Source: Lachnospiraceae bacterium YSD2013
GTDB taxonomy: Bacteria; Bacillota; Clostridia; Lachnospirales; Lachnospiraceae
DNA length: 64,000 bases
Direction of reading: 5' to 3'
Assembly (NCBI GenBank): GCA_900100895.1
Contig: FMTX01000008.1
Span: 150,961-214,960 of the forward strand
A program made the translations under genes and the position numbers. Below, one piece after another: positions 1 through 7,061 of this stretch; position 1 is the first letter of the stretch, and each line of letters opens with the position of its first letter. A model generated the notes under the pieces. The model saw only the letters and a list, made by a program, of their open reading frames with translations, was not told the DNA's origin and did no database searches.

Positions 1-267
1 AAGCAGGTTAAAGAAATGCTTGTGACCGAAGGATTGATATATACAGTCGGAGCCGGAGTAATTGCACTTGTATTGTCTACTGTGCTTGTACCGTTACTTA
101 ATTCGACCATTGAAGGAATGTTCTGGTTCTATTCGGGTCATTTCTCCGTTACACCTGTACTGGTTATGATTCCAATATTTGCAATAATCGGTTTCCTGAT
201 TCCGGCGATTTCCTACAGAGGACTTACCAAAGTAAGCGTAGTAGAAAGAATCAGAGAACTTGGTTAA
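1..267 (+). CDS. FtsX-like ABC transporter permease, C-terminal fragment
   Basis: The window opens inside this gene; the reading frame is open from base 1 and ends at TAA 265-267. The 88 visible residues contain two hydrophobic segments (about residues 12-32 and 48-68 of the fragment) and end in a short basic-acidic tail, V-V-E-R-I-R-E-L-G. That tail after the last membrane helix is typical of MacB/FtsX permeases. The protein would sit in the cytoplasmic membrane and work with an ATP-binding subunit encoded upstream of the window. A hairpin terminator follows at once, so this is the last gene of its unit. Substrate unknown. A separate complete ABC pair of the same broad type lies at 34.9-38.4 kb. 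Confidence 0.75.
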   Translation, partial: KQVKEMLVTEGLIYTVGAGVIALVLSTVLVPLLNSTIEGMFWFYSGHFSVTPVLVMIPIFAIIGFLIPAISYRGLTKVSVVERIRELG

Positions 268-297
268 ATCCAACAAAAAAGTTCATAAGACAAAAAG

Positions 298-347
298 AAA
301 ACTCCTGAAAAGATACGAAACTTGTATCTTCTCGGGAGTTTCTTTAA
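298..347 (+). terminator. Intrinsic terminator after the permease
   Basis: A nearly perfect 18-bp stem (AAACTCCTGAAAAGATAC pairing with GTATCTTCTCGGGAGTTT, some G-U pairs) with a 7-nt loop is followed by a T-rich run. It separates the permease from the PAS-GGDEF-EAL gene. Confidence 0.85.
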
Positions 348-400
348 TAATTTTGTAGCAGGCTTCGTGTTAGAATGGTTTCCTAGGAAGGAAAAATCTT

Positions 401-2125
401 ATGGGACGTAAGAGTAAAAACGGGGAGATTCCGACAGGGCTCCCGGGAGGTTTCTTTATCTACGAAAACAGCGGAAACGACGAGATTCTTTTTGCCGATG
501 AAAATGTAATTCGTATGTATGGTTGTGAGACTTACGAAGAGTTTCTGGAATATACAAACCATTCTTTTGCCGGTATGGTGCATCCCGAAGACTACAATAA
601 GATACAGAACCAGATTCAGGCGCAGACTATGTTCGGCGAGAAGCGCCATGACTATGTCAGGTATCGAATCGTCACAAAGAAGGGTGATACTCGTTACATC
701 GAGGACTTCGGACACCTGATGCACGGAGAAAACGGAAAGAGCTTTTTCTACGTGTTCATTGTAGACGTAGACAGAAACGAATACTTTAACCGCAGCAGGA
801 ACTCCTATGCCGAGGCTGAGATTCTGTCCATGAATCACGAAACGGATCCGTTAACGGGTCTTTACAACATGTCATTCTTCTATCAAAGCGTTCAGAGGCT
901 TCTTGTTTCGCCCAAAGAACGCGGGAAGCAGATATCTATAATTCATTTCGACATCCCGAACTTTAAACTGTTTAACGAAAGAAACGGCTTCCGCCTGGGT
1001 GATGAGCTCCTGTGCGACCTTGCCAAGATATTAAAAGAAGAATTCAGGGACGAGATTGCTTCTCGATTTTCCGACGACCACTTTGTGGTATGTACCAAGA
1101 TTCCCAAGGAAGAGGTTATCACGAAGACCGAAGCGGTATATAAGAGACTGCTTCAATCGGAGGACAGCGCAAAGCGCGTAAGAATCAAGGCGGGAATATA
1201 TTATATGGACTGGCGTGTCGCCGAAATCGGCCTGGCCTGCGACCATGCGCGTCTTGCCTGCAACAGTATTAAGGGAAGGCACGATGTCTTCTATTGTGTA
1301 TACGATGAGATGTTACGCGAGAAGCTTCGTAAGCAGCAGTATGTGGTGGACCACGTAGACGAGGCAATCGAGAATGACTATATAAAGGTATATTATCAGC
1401 CGGTTATCAGAGTTCGAACAGGAGAAATCTGCGGATACGAGGCTTTAGTCAGATGGGTCGATCCGAAGTTCGGCATTCTTTCGCCGGGAGAATTTATAGA
1501 GACGCTTGAGCAGTTCCACCTTATTCATAAGATTGACCAATGCGTGCTGGAGCAGGTGTGTAGGGATTATAACAAGATAATTGAAAGCGGTGAGGCGGTG
1601 GTGCCGGCTTCAATTAATATTTCGAGACTCGATTTCGAACTTTGTGATATCGCGGCGATAATAGAAGAAACCCGTAAGAAATATAATGTGCCTCGTGAGA
1701 TGCTCGATATTGAGATTACCGAGAGTGCCATGAATGACAATGTGGGCCATATTAAGAGCGAATGCGTTAAGATGAGAAATCTCGGCTACCAGATATGGCT
1801 TGATGATTTCGGAAGCGGATATTCGTCGCTTAACTCTCTCACAGAGTATTCTTTTGATGTTCTTAAGCTTGATATGGTCTTCTTAAGAAGCTACGACCAC
1901 AATACCAAGACAGGAACTCTTATGAACTATATTGTGGATGGTGCCCGCGGAATGGGTATTATTCCTCTTTGCGAAGGCGTAGAGACAATCGACCATTATG
2001 AATTCCTGCGAAAAATCGGCTGCGAAAAGGCGCAGGGTTATTACTTCGGTAAGCCGATGCCCATGGAAGATAACAGGAAGATGGCCAAAGAAAAAGGAAT
2101 GAAGTACGAGAAGTACAAAGTGTGA
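401..2125 (+). CDS. PAS-GGDEF-EAL protein, probable c-di-GMP phosphodiesterase
   Basis: A 574-residue soluble signalling protein. Residues about 15-130 look like a PAS-type sensor (M-Y-G-C-E-T-Y-E-E-F; M-V-H-P-E-D). A GGDEF-type fold follows (about 145-300), but the signature is degenerate, reading F-S-D-D-H-F, so cyclase activity is unlikely; it may bind GTP or be structural. The EAL domain (about 318-565) is intact: Y-E-A-L-V-R-W, S-I-N-I-S, E-I-T-E-S, L-D-D-F-G-S-G-Y-S-S, L-K-L-D, C-E-G-V-E-T and Q-G-Y-Y-F-G-K-P are all present, which covers the known metal and c-di-GMP ligands. I infer c-di-GMP hydrolysis controlled by the PAS domain. No membrane segment. The ATG at 401 has AGGAAGG 8 bases upstream. 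The gene stands alone between two terminators. Confidence 0.9.
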   Translation: MGRKSKNGEIPTGLPGGFFIYENSGNDEILFADENVIRMYGCETYEEFLEYTNHSFAGMVHPEDYNKIQNQIQAQTMFGEKRHDYVRYRIVTKKGDTRYIEDFGHLMHGENGKSFFYVFIVDVDRNEYFNRSRNSYAEAEILSMNHETDPLTGLYNMSFFYQSVQRLLVSPKERGKQISIIHFDIPNFKLFNERNGFRLGDELLCDLAKILKEEFRDEIASRFSDDHFVVCTKIPKEEVITKTEAVYKRLLQSEDSAKRVRIKAGIYYMDWRVAEIGLACDHARLACNSIKGRHDVFYCVYDEMLREKLRKQQYVVDHVDEAIENDYIKVYYQPVIRVRTGEICGYEALVRWVDPKFGILSPGEFIETLEQFHLIHKIDQCVLEQVCRDYNKIIESGEAVVPASINISRLDFELCDIAAIIEETRKKYNVPREMLDIEITESAMNDNVGHIKSECVKMRNLGYQIWLDDFGSGYSSLNSLTEYSFDVLKLDMVFLRSYDHNTKTGTLMNYIVDGARGMGIIPLCEGVETIDHYEFLRKIGCEKAQGYYFGKPMPMEDNRKMAKEKGMKYEKYKV

Positions 2126-2147
2126 TAATCATTAATAATGGAAACGC

Positions 2148-2182
2148 AAAAGAAGTCGCTCTGTCGGGGCGGCTTCTTTTAC
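2148..2182 (+). terminator. Intrinsic terminator after the EAL gene
   Basis: AAAAGAAGTCGC pairs with GCGGCTTCTTTT (one G-U) around a 9-nt loop. The T-run is part of the 3' arm. Confidence 0.75.
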
Positions 2183-2299
2183 TGCAATTTGGAAGTATTA
2201 AAATTTCATAAAGTAGTTCCTTAACACGTGGTCGTGTGATACAATACACGCAGTATTGAAAACTACATTGGACAAAATCAGTTGGAAGAAGGAAGAGAA

Positions 2300-3130
2300 A
2301 TGGTTAAAATTATCGCAGATTCGGCATGCGATTTGAAGGATTATCCGGGTATCGAATTTGAAACAGTTCCGCTCACATTGTCTACGGAAGAGCGCACTTA
2401 CGTAGATGATAAGAGTCTTAATCTTCATGAAATGCTGGATTATTTTTACTCACATCACGGCAAATCGTCGACGGCGTGTCCCTCCACACAGGCTTGGCTT
2501 GATGCTTTTGAAGGCGCTGATGAGGTTTATGTCGTAACGATTACAAGCGGTTTGTCGGGAACTTATAACAGCGCTTGTGTTGCAAGAGATCAGTATATTG
2601 AGAATCATCCCGAAGCTAAGGTGTGCGTTGTGGATTCTTTGTCCACCGGTCCCGGTGAGGTGTTGATAATTGAAAAGATAGTAGAGCTTAAGAACGACGG
2701 CAAGACTTTTGAGGAAGTAAGCTCGGTTATAAACGGATACAGGGACAAGTTAAGATTATTCTTCGGCCTGCGCTCCCTTCACAATCTTGCTCAGAACGGT
2801 CGTGTGAGTAAGATTGTGGCGTCGGCTGTAGGAATTATGAATATAAGGATTCTCGGCACTGCCAGCAAGGAAGGCACCATCGAGCCTGTTGCCAAGTGTC
2901 GCGGTGAGAAGAAACTTATTGAGACGATTGTTTCGGAGTTTAAGAAGATTGGCTTTAAGGGTGGCAAGATTAGAATCTGTCACGTTGAAAACGAAGTGCT
3001 TTCTACCGCAATAGTGACTAAATTGAAGGAAGAATTCGGAAAAAATGATATAAAAAGCATTCTTTCCGGAGGCTTATGCGGCTTCTATGCAGAGCGCGGA
3101 GGCATAATTATAGGTTGCGAGTGTTCGTAA
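2300..3130 (+). CDS. DegV family fatty-acid-binding protein
   Basis: A 276-residue DegV-family protein. It starts V-K-I-I-A-D-S-A-C-D and carries the family's T-S-G-L-S-G-T-Y-N-S-A segment (about residues 82-92), a D-S-L-S-T-G-P-G segment and a G-G-L-C-G-F-Y-A-E-R-G-G C-terminus. DegV proteins bind a long-chain fatty acid and in Gram-positives serve as FakB-type subunits that present it to the kinase FakA; a FakA gene is not visible here. I chose ATG 2300, which follows GAAGGAAG at a normal distance, rather than an in-frame TTG at 2282 lying upstream of that site. An inverted repeat CGTGT-N8-ACACG (about 2232-2249) overlaps the probable -10 region TACAAT and may be an operator. Monocistronic. 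Confidence 0.88.
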   Translation: MVKIIADSACDLKDYPGIEFETVPLTLSTEERTYVDDKSLNLHEMLDYFYSHHGKSSTACPSTQAWLDAFEGADEVYVVTITSGLSGTYNSACVARDQYIENHPEAKVCVVDSLSTGPGEVLIIEKIVELKNDGKTFEEVSSVINGYRDKLRLFFGLRSLHNLAQNGRVSKIVASAVGIMNIRILGTASKEGTIEPVAKCRGEKKLIETIVSEFKKIGFKGGKIRICHVENEVLSTAIVTKLKEEFGKNDIKSILSGGLCGFYAERGGIIIGCECS

Positions 3131-3157
3131 TTCGCACACACATGTACACGAGATAAG

Positions 3158-3199
3158 CACAGACTATCGCATTTTTGCGAGGGTCTGTGTATTTTTTTT
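3158..3199 (+). terminator. Intrinsic terminator after degV
   Basis: CACAGAC (3158-3164) pairs with GTCTGTG (3183-3189). An internal TCGC/GCGA helix extends the stem, and a run of T follows. Confidence 0.8.
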
Positions 3200-3296
3200 A
3201 CATTTTTACGGATGACAAAGGAAGAAATTGTTTTTTTAGTGTCGAAAATTGAGAAAATTCAGTCCCATCATAAGGAAAAATTGTCAAAAATGTAAA

Positions 3297-3325
3297 TTGT
3301 TAATTCCTAAGATATGGCATACTAT
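3297..3325 (+). promoter_or_regulatory. Sigma-A promoter of the ASVE-repeat lipoprotein
   Basis: TTGTTA at 3297-3302, a 17-bp spacer, then TACTAT at 3320-3325. It lies about 90 bases before the start codon, leaving a long untranslated leader. Confidence 0.6.
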
Positions 3326-3414
3326 ATGTTTCGTTGCTGTCGGAGATACCTTAACGGTTTCTAGAGCCCGAATCCCCGGTGGCAATGAAATACCTATTTA
3401 GGAGGATAATGATT

Positions 3415-3723
3415 ATGAAGAAGAATATTAAATTAGCAGCAATCGTACTTGCAACAATGATGGTAGCAGCTTGCGGTAAGACCGAAGCTTCCGTATCCGA
3501 GACTTCCGTAGAGGCTTCTGTTGAAGCATCTGTAGAGACTTCCGTAGAAGCATCTGTTGAAGAAGCAGCTGAAGAGACCGAAGCATCTGTTGAAGAAGCA
3601 GCTACTGAAGAGACCGAAGCTTCTGTAGAAGAAGTTGCTGAAGAAGCTACCGAAGCAGCTACCGAAGAGGAAGCTCCCGTAGAAGTTTCTGAAGAAGAAG
3701 AGTCCGTTTCTGACGGTGAATAA
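3415..3723 (+). CDS. Small lipoprotein made almost entirely of Ala-Ser-Val-Glu repeats
   Basis: A 102-residue predicted lipoprotein. MKKNIKLAAIVLATMMVAAC is a lipoprotein signal with lipobox V-A-A-C, so the protein should be cut before Cys20, lipidated by Lgt and anchored outside the membrane. The mature part is low-complexity repeats of A-S-V-E, T-E-A-S-V-E and E-E-A-A, ending in an acidic tail with no folded domain. The first 20 residues closely match the lipoprotein at 6286, which has the same repeats and an added C-terminal domain. Thus this copy is either a stand-alone linker or the remnant of a duplication. GGAGG at 3401-3405 best fits ATG 3415; ATG 3409 is only 3 bases away. It has its own promoter and terminator. 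Function unknown; the surface exposure is inferred. Confidence 0.8.
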   Translation: MKKNIKLAAIVLATMMVAACGKTEASVSETSVEASVEASVETSVEASVEEAAEETEASVEEAATEETEASVEEVAEEATEAATEEEAPVEVSEEEESVSDGE

Positions 3724-3769
3724 TTCGAATTTACTTCGATAAAGATTTTTAATCAAACCCCAAATGTGG

Positions 3770-3808
3770 ACGCAGTCTTGAGTTTCTCGAGGCTGCGTTC
3801 TTTTTTTG
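3770..3808 (+). terminator. Intrinsic terminator after the repeat lipoprotein
   Basis: ACGCAGTCTTGAG (3770-3782) pairs with CTCGAGGCTGCGT (3787-3799) using G-U pairs, followed by a T-run. Confidence 0.85.
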
Positions 3809-3826
3809 TTAATTTGGAGAATTGTA

Positions 3827-3855
3827 TTGACAATTTCTTTTTCCGATAGTATCCT
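3827..3855 (+). promoter_or_regulatory. Consensus promoter of attenuator 1
   Basis: TTGACA at 3827-3832, a 17-bp spacer, and TATCCT at 3850-3855. The predicted transcript begins near 3862, about 24 bases before a short leader reading frame. Confidence 0.8.
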
Positions 3856-3885
3856 AACTACAACATTCAGAAAGGAAAGAAAGCA

Positions 3886-3972
3886 ATGGCACGTTTTTCA
3901 GTCGATTATAGACATACCGCTATTTTGACCACTGTCACTACCGATAATGGTCTTATTTGCGTATATGTTTAG
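3886..3972 (+). CDS. 28-residue leader peptide of attenuator 1
   Basis: A short frame of 28 codons with a strong Shine-Dalgarno sequence (AAAGGAAAG, 3871-3879). It starts MARFSVDYRHTAILTTVTTD and ends in N-G-L-I-C-V-Y-V. It lies between a consensus promoter and an intrinsic terminator that precedes the methyltransferase gene at 4088. Its N-terminus matches that of the leader peptide at 12792: both read M-x-[RK]-F-S-[VI]-[DE]-x-R. I infer a regulatory leader whose translation state decides whether the terminator forms, as in antibiotic-sensing leaders upstream of Firmicute resistance genes. It is unlikely to act as a protein. The inducer cannot be read from sequence. Confidence 0.7.
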   Translation: MARFSVDYRHTAILTTVTTDNGLICVYV

Positions 3973-3997
3973 TCGGACTGAATAGGTGATTGTAATA

Positions 3998-4006
3998 CAG
4001 TAAGCT
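3998..4006 (+). promoter_or_regulatory. Shared CAGTAAGCT element of attenuator 1
   Basis: CAGTAAGCT lies between the leader stop codon and the terminator. The same nine bases occupy the same place in attenuator 2 (12893-12901). Upstream, TAGGTG (about 3982-3987) could pair with CACCT in the terminator's 5' arm as a weak antiterminator. This pairing is a suggestion only. Confidence 0.45.
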
Positions 4007-4009
4007 TAG

Positions 4010-4041
4010 CCACCTGTCCGTAACAGACAGGTGGTTTTTTT
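4010..4041 (+). terminator. Attenuator terminator upstream of the methyltransferase gene
   Basis: A perfect 9-bp stem, CCACCTGTC (4010-4018) with GACAGGTGG (4026-4034), a 7-nt loop and seven T. It sits after the leader peptide and 46 bases before the methyltransferase start, so read-through is needed for expression from the 3827 promoter. Confidence 0.85.
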
Positions 4042-4087
4042 GTAGCCTTGGCCAAGGGCATGAATTAATAAAGAAAGGGACAAAACA

Positions 4088-4912
4088 ATGGATTTACATG
4101 ATTACAAAGATGTTGCGGAAAATTATGACAGATATCTTGAAGTGATGTATACGGAAGGACAGGACAACCACGAGGGATTTCAGGAGTTTTACTACGAGCT
4201 TGCCAAGAGATATGGTGCCGGTGGTGTGGTGGATATTGCCTGCGGTACGGGCGCTGTGCTTCTTTATCTTGCCGAGAGGGGAATAGACGTTGACGGAACC
4301 GATTTATCCGAAGAGATGTGTAAGGTTGCGGATGCCAAAGCAAAAGAAAAAGGTCTGGATCTGAATATATATCCTGCAGATATGACGAAATTCTCTTCAG
4401 GCAGAAAGTATTCTCTCGCGATTATAGCAAGAAGCGGATTCATGCATCTTCCTACGCAGCAGCTTCAAAAGGATGCGCTTAAGAACATATCCGAGCAGCT
4501 TCTTCCCGGCGGAATTCTTACGTTCAATACATTCAATCCCTGGCCGCCGATTCAGGCGGCGCAGATGAATACGACGCCAGATGACTATTCCTACAGACTT
4601 GAATATGTCAATAATCATGGCAACAGAGAAAAAATCTACAATGCAATTTCCTATAATCCATATACTCAACAGATGTACGGAAACTGGAAATTTGAGGAGT
4701 ATAACGAAGCAGGTGAAATAATCGGTGAGCGAGTCAGACCTCTTCTTATGAAGCAGACGTACCGTTCGGAAGTCTTCCTGCTTGCAGAACTTTGCGGATT
4801 TGAAGTAATTAATATCTACAGAGGGTACAAGGGGGACAAAGAAGACTTAAACGACCCTATGTCTGCTTGTAAATACCGTAGCAACTTAATATGGATACTA
4901 AAGAAAAAATAA
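4088..4912 (+). CDS. Class I SAM-dependent methyltransferase under attenuator control
   Basis: A 274-residue Rossmann-fold methyltransferase. Motif I reads V-V-D-I-A-C-G-T-G-A (about residues 46-55), followed by D-G-T-D-L-S-E-E-M (acidic residue that binds the ribose of SAM) and Y-P-A-D-M-T-K-F. A post-motif region M-H-L-P-T-Q-Q-L and L-L-P-G-G-I-L-T-F-N complete the usual core. The substrate cannot be told from sequence. Start ATG 4088 follows AAAGAAAGGG. The promoter, leader peptide and terminator immediately upstream point to inducible expression, and a phosphodiesterase gene follows 25 bases downstream, probably in the same mRNA. Possible roles include small-molecule or drug methylation, but this is inference from the control region, not from the protein. 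Confidence 0.82.
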   Translation: MDLHDYKDVAENYDRYLEVMYTEGQDNHEGFQEFYYELAKRYGAGGVVDIACGTGAVLLYLAERGIDVDGTDLSEEMCKVADAKAKEKGLDLNIYPADMTKFSSGRKYSLAIIARSGFMHLPTQQLQKDALKNISEQLLPGGILTFNTFNPWPPIQAAQMNTTPDDYSYRLEYVNNHGNREKIYNAISYNPYTQQMYGNWKFEEYNEAGEIIGERVRPLLMKQTYRSEVFLLAELCGFEVINIYRGYKGDKEDLNDPMSACKYRSNLIWILKKK

Positions 4913-4937
4913 TAAGAATCAAGGGGTAACAGTTAAT

Positions 4938-6041
4938 ATGAAAAAACAATTGGTATGGCCCGACTACACAAACTGTATAGCCAATCTTCCCAATTCAATA
5001 CTAAAAAAGTTTGGAGTTGAGCCTGTAGGCGCGACCCTTCCGATTTTTGATAAGTTTATGAACAAAGAATACAAGAACGTAGTTGTTCTTTTGCTTGACG
5101 GAATGGGTAAGGTAATTATTGAGAAACACTTAAAAGAAGGCGGACCCTTCAGAACACATCTTGAAGGGATTTATAAGTCGGTCTTTCTTTCGACAACAGT
5201 TGCGGCTACAACTTCTGTTATGTCGGGACTTCAGCCTTGTGAGCATGGATGGCTCGGGTGGGAGTGCTACTATCCTCCGGTTGATAAGAACGTAGTTGTG
5301 TTTCTTAACTATATTCAGGGGACAGAAATACCTGCGGCGGATTACAACGTGGCATGGACATATACGCCGTATGAGAACATCATGAACAAAATCAATAAGG
5401 AGGGCGGTAAGGCATACGCTGTGGCGCCGTTTCTGGATTCGGAATGTGATTCTATAGAGAAAATCTGTGCCAATATCAAAAACCTCTGCGATGAGCCGGG
5501 ACAGAAATACATTTATGCATACTGGAACCAGCCCGACGGATTAATGCACAAATTGGGGACAAATGCGCCGGAAGTTCATGAGGCATTGCTTAACATGGAA
5601 GAGCAGGTGTCTAAACTCGTAGAAGGACTTGATGACACTCTTCTTATTGTAACTGCCGATCACGGCCACCTTGATAACCGGACGGTTGTGTTGCAGGATT
5701 ATCCGGCGATAATGGACTGCCTTGTACGCCTTCCCTCGCTTGAGCCGAGAGTTCTGAATTTCTTTGTCAAAGAAGGCAAAGAAAAGCTTTTTGAAGCAGG
5801 ATTCAATAAAGAGTTCGGGGAAGATTTCCTGCTGATGCCCATGGAGGAAGCGATTGAAAGGAAACTGTTCGGCCCCGGCAGGCCGCGTGAAGAATTTGCA
5901 AGCATGCTTGGCAATTATCTGGCTATAGGTATAAGCGACCTGTCAATCTTCTTTGCGGAGGAGCCTTTAGCCGCTATGCACGGAAGCGTTACAGAAGATG
6001 AAATGTTGATTCCGCTGATTGCTTTTGACACAAAAGGATAA
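4938..6041 (+). CDS. Alkaline-phosphatase-superfamily phosphodiesterase/nucleotide pyrophosphatase
   Basis: A 367-residue soluble protein of the type I phosphodiesterase/nucleotide pyrophosphatase group. Metal-site and nucleophile motifs are visible in order: L-L-L-D-G-M-G (Asp near residue 54), S-T-T-V-A-A-T-T-S (likely Thr nucleophile near 90-96), Q-P-D-G-L-M-H (near 196-202), T-A-D-H-G-H (near 239-244) and M-H-G-S (near 347-350). No signal peptide, so it should act in the cytoplasm on a phosphodiester or pyrophosphate substrate. The gene lies 25 bases after the methyltransferase and is likely co-transcribed, hence also under attenuator 1. A pairing of methyltransferase and phosphodiesterase does not point to a known pathway. 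Confidence 0.8.
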   Translation: MKKQLVWPDYTNCIANLPNSILKKFGVEPVGATLPIFDKFMNKEYKNVVVLLLDGMGKVIIEKHLKEGGPFRTHLEGIYKSVFLSTTVAATTSVMSGLQPCEHGWLGWECYYPPVDKNVVVFLNYIQGTEIPAADYNVAWTYTPYENIMNKINKEGGKAYAVAPFLDSECDSIEKICANIKNLCDEPGQKYIYAYWNQPDGLMHKLGTNAPEVHEALLNMEEQVSKLVEGLDDTLLIVTADHGHLDNRTVVLQDYPAIMDCLVRLPSLEPRVLNFFVKEGKEKLFEAGFNKEFGEDFLLMPMEEAIERKLFGPGRPREEFASMLGNYLAIGISDLSIFFAEEPLAAMHGSVTEDEMLIPLIAFDTKG

Positions 6042-6285
6042 GGCTTGCGAATACTTTAAAGTCACGCATGTAATTTTCAGAAAAAAGAGATGTGGTTCCC
6101 AAAACTACATTTTTAGCAATGGTAAAATTACAAGAAATTCATACTCGTCACTGTCGAAATCTTGTGAATATTTTTACTTGAATAAAAATTCGCAAAAAGA
6201 TAAGATTAACAACGTTGTTGTATCAAAATCGGGAGAGAAACGATTTAGCAATCTCTCGAAATCACAATGTAGAATAGAGGAGAAT
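6042..6285. other. Intergenic region before the second ASVE lipoprotein
   Basis: A 244-base A/T-rich stretch without a gene I can support. It holds a perfect 12-bp palindrome AACAACGTTGTT at 6208-6219, possibly an operator. No convincing -35/-10 pair was found. A longer in-frame extension of the downstream lipoprotein through this region has no ribosome binding site and would hide the signal peptide. Confidence 0.4.
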
Positions 6286-6864
6286 ATGAGTATGAAAAAG
6301 AACATTAAACTTGCAGCAGTAGTACTTGCTTCCATGCTTGTTCTTGCAGCTTGTGGCAAGACTGAGTCTGTTGAGGCATCTGTATCTGAGACTTCCACCG
6401 AGGCTTCCGTTGAAGCATCTGTAGAAGCTTCTGTTGAAGAGGTTGTTGAAGAAGTAGTTGAGAAGGAAGAAGAGGAAGTTGCTTCTGTAGAAGAAGAAGT
6501 TAAGGAAGCTACCGCTTCTACTCTTGAAGAGTACTTTGCTAACAACGATGCTGAGTACCAGGCTATGAAGGCTCAGGAAGCATCTGTTGAAGGCCTTACA
6601 ATCAGCGTTGAGGGTAACGTTGTACTTTACACCTATGCACTTCCCATCGAAGTAGATGAGACCACTGCTCCTACCTATGCAGCAGCATTCGAAGAGCAGA
6701 TGGCTGCAGATTCTGCAAGCGTTAAGCAGTTAGTTGATGCTGTTAAGCTTGTTGAGCAGGGTTCAGGCATCGAGGGCATCGTTTTCTCATTATCTTATGT
6801 TGATGCTAACGGCGTAGAAGTATACGCTTGCAAGGTTGACGCTAACGGTGTTGTTGAGGAATAA
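6286..6864 (+). CDS. ASVE-repeat lipoprotein with C-terminal DUF4854-like domain
   Basis: A 192-residue predicted lipoprotein. MSMKKNIKLAAVVLASMLVL is followed by lipobox L-A-A-C. Residues about 26-75 are A-S-V-E/E-E-V-V repeats like those of the protein at 3415. A folded domain follows (about 80-192), starting T-L-E-E-Y-F-A-N-N-D and ending with paired V-D-A-N-G-V segments. It resembles the DUF4854 domain found in clostridial lipoproteins; I did not verify this by profile. A surface-anchored protein with the repeats as a spacer is inferred. Start at 6286 or 6292 follows AGAGGAGA (6276-6283). A terminator follows. Function unknown. Confidence 0.78.
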   Translation: MSMKKNIKLAAVVLASMLVLAACGKTESVEASVSETSTEASVEASVEASVEEVVEEVVEKEEEEVASVEEEVKEATASTLEEYFANNDAEYQAMKAQEASVEGLTISVEGNVVLYTYALPIEVDETTAPTYAAAFEEQMAADSASVKQLVDAVKLVEQGSGIEGIVFSLSYVDANGVEVYACKVDANGVVEE

Positions 6865-6891
6865 TTATTAACTAATACAGCAATGAATGAA

Positions 6892-6929
6892 GAGCGACTT
6901 TGAGACTATTCTCAGAGTCGCTTTTTTTC
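6892..6929 (+). terminator. Intrinsic terminator
   Basis: AGCGACTTTGAG (6892-6903) pairs with CTCAGAGTCGCT (6911-6922) with one G-U, followed by a run of T. Confidence 0.85.
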
Positions 6930-7061
6930 ATGCGAAAAAGCCTACTTGTATAACTTTTTTATAATAGTGCAGGGATACAATTTAATAGTATTGGGAAATT
7001 ACCGAGTTTTTAGGAGTTTTTGAGGAGAGTTTTTCAGTTGCTCGTAAAGGAGGAAGCTTTT

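Noticed and set aside
3415..3723. Tandem repeats of about 12-24 bases that could be a CRISPR or VNTR array
   Set aside because: Repeats are in frame and encode A-S-V-E units without spacers of constant length; they are coding repeats.
6019..6285. In-frame N-terminal extension of the second ASVE lipoprotein
   Set aside because: It would bury the lipoprotein signal, has no ribosome binding site and is A/T-rich noncoding in character.
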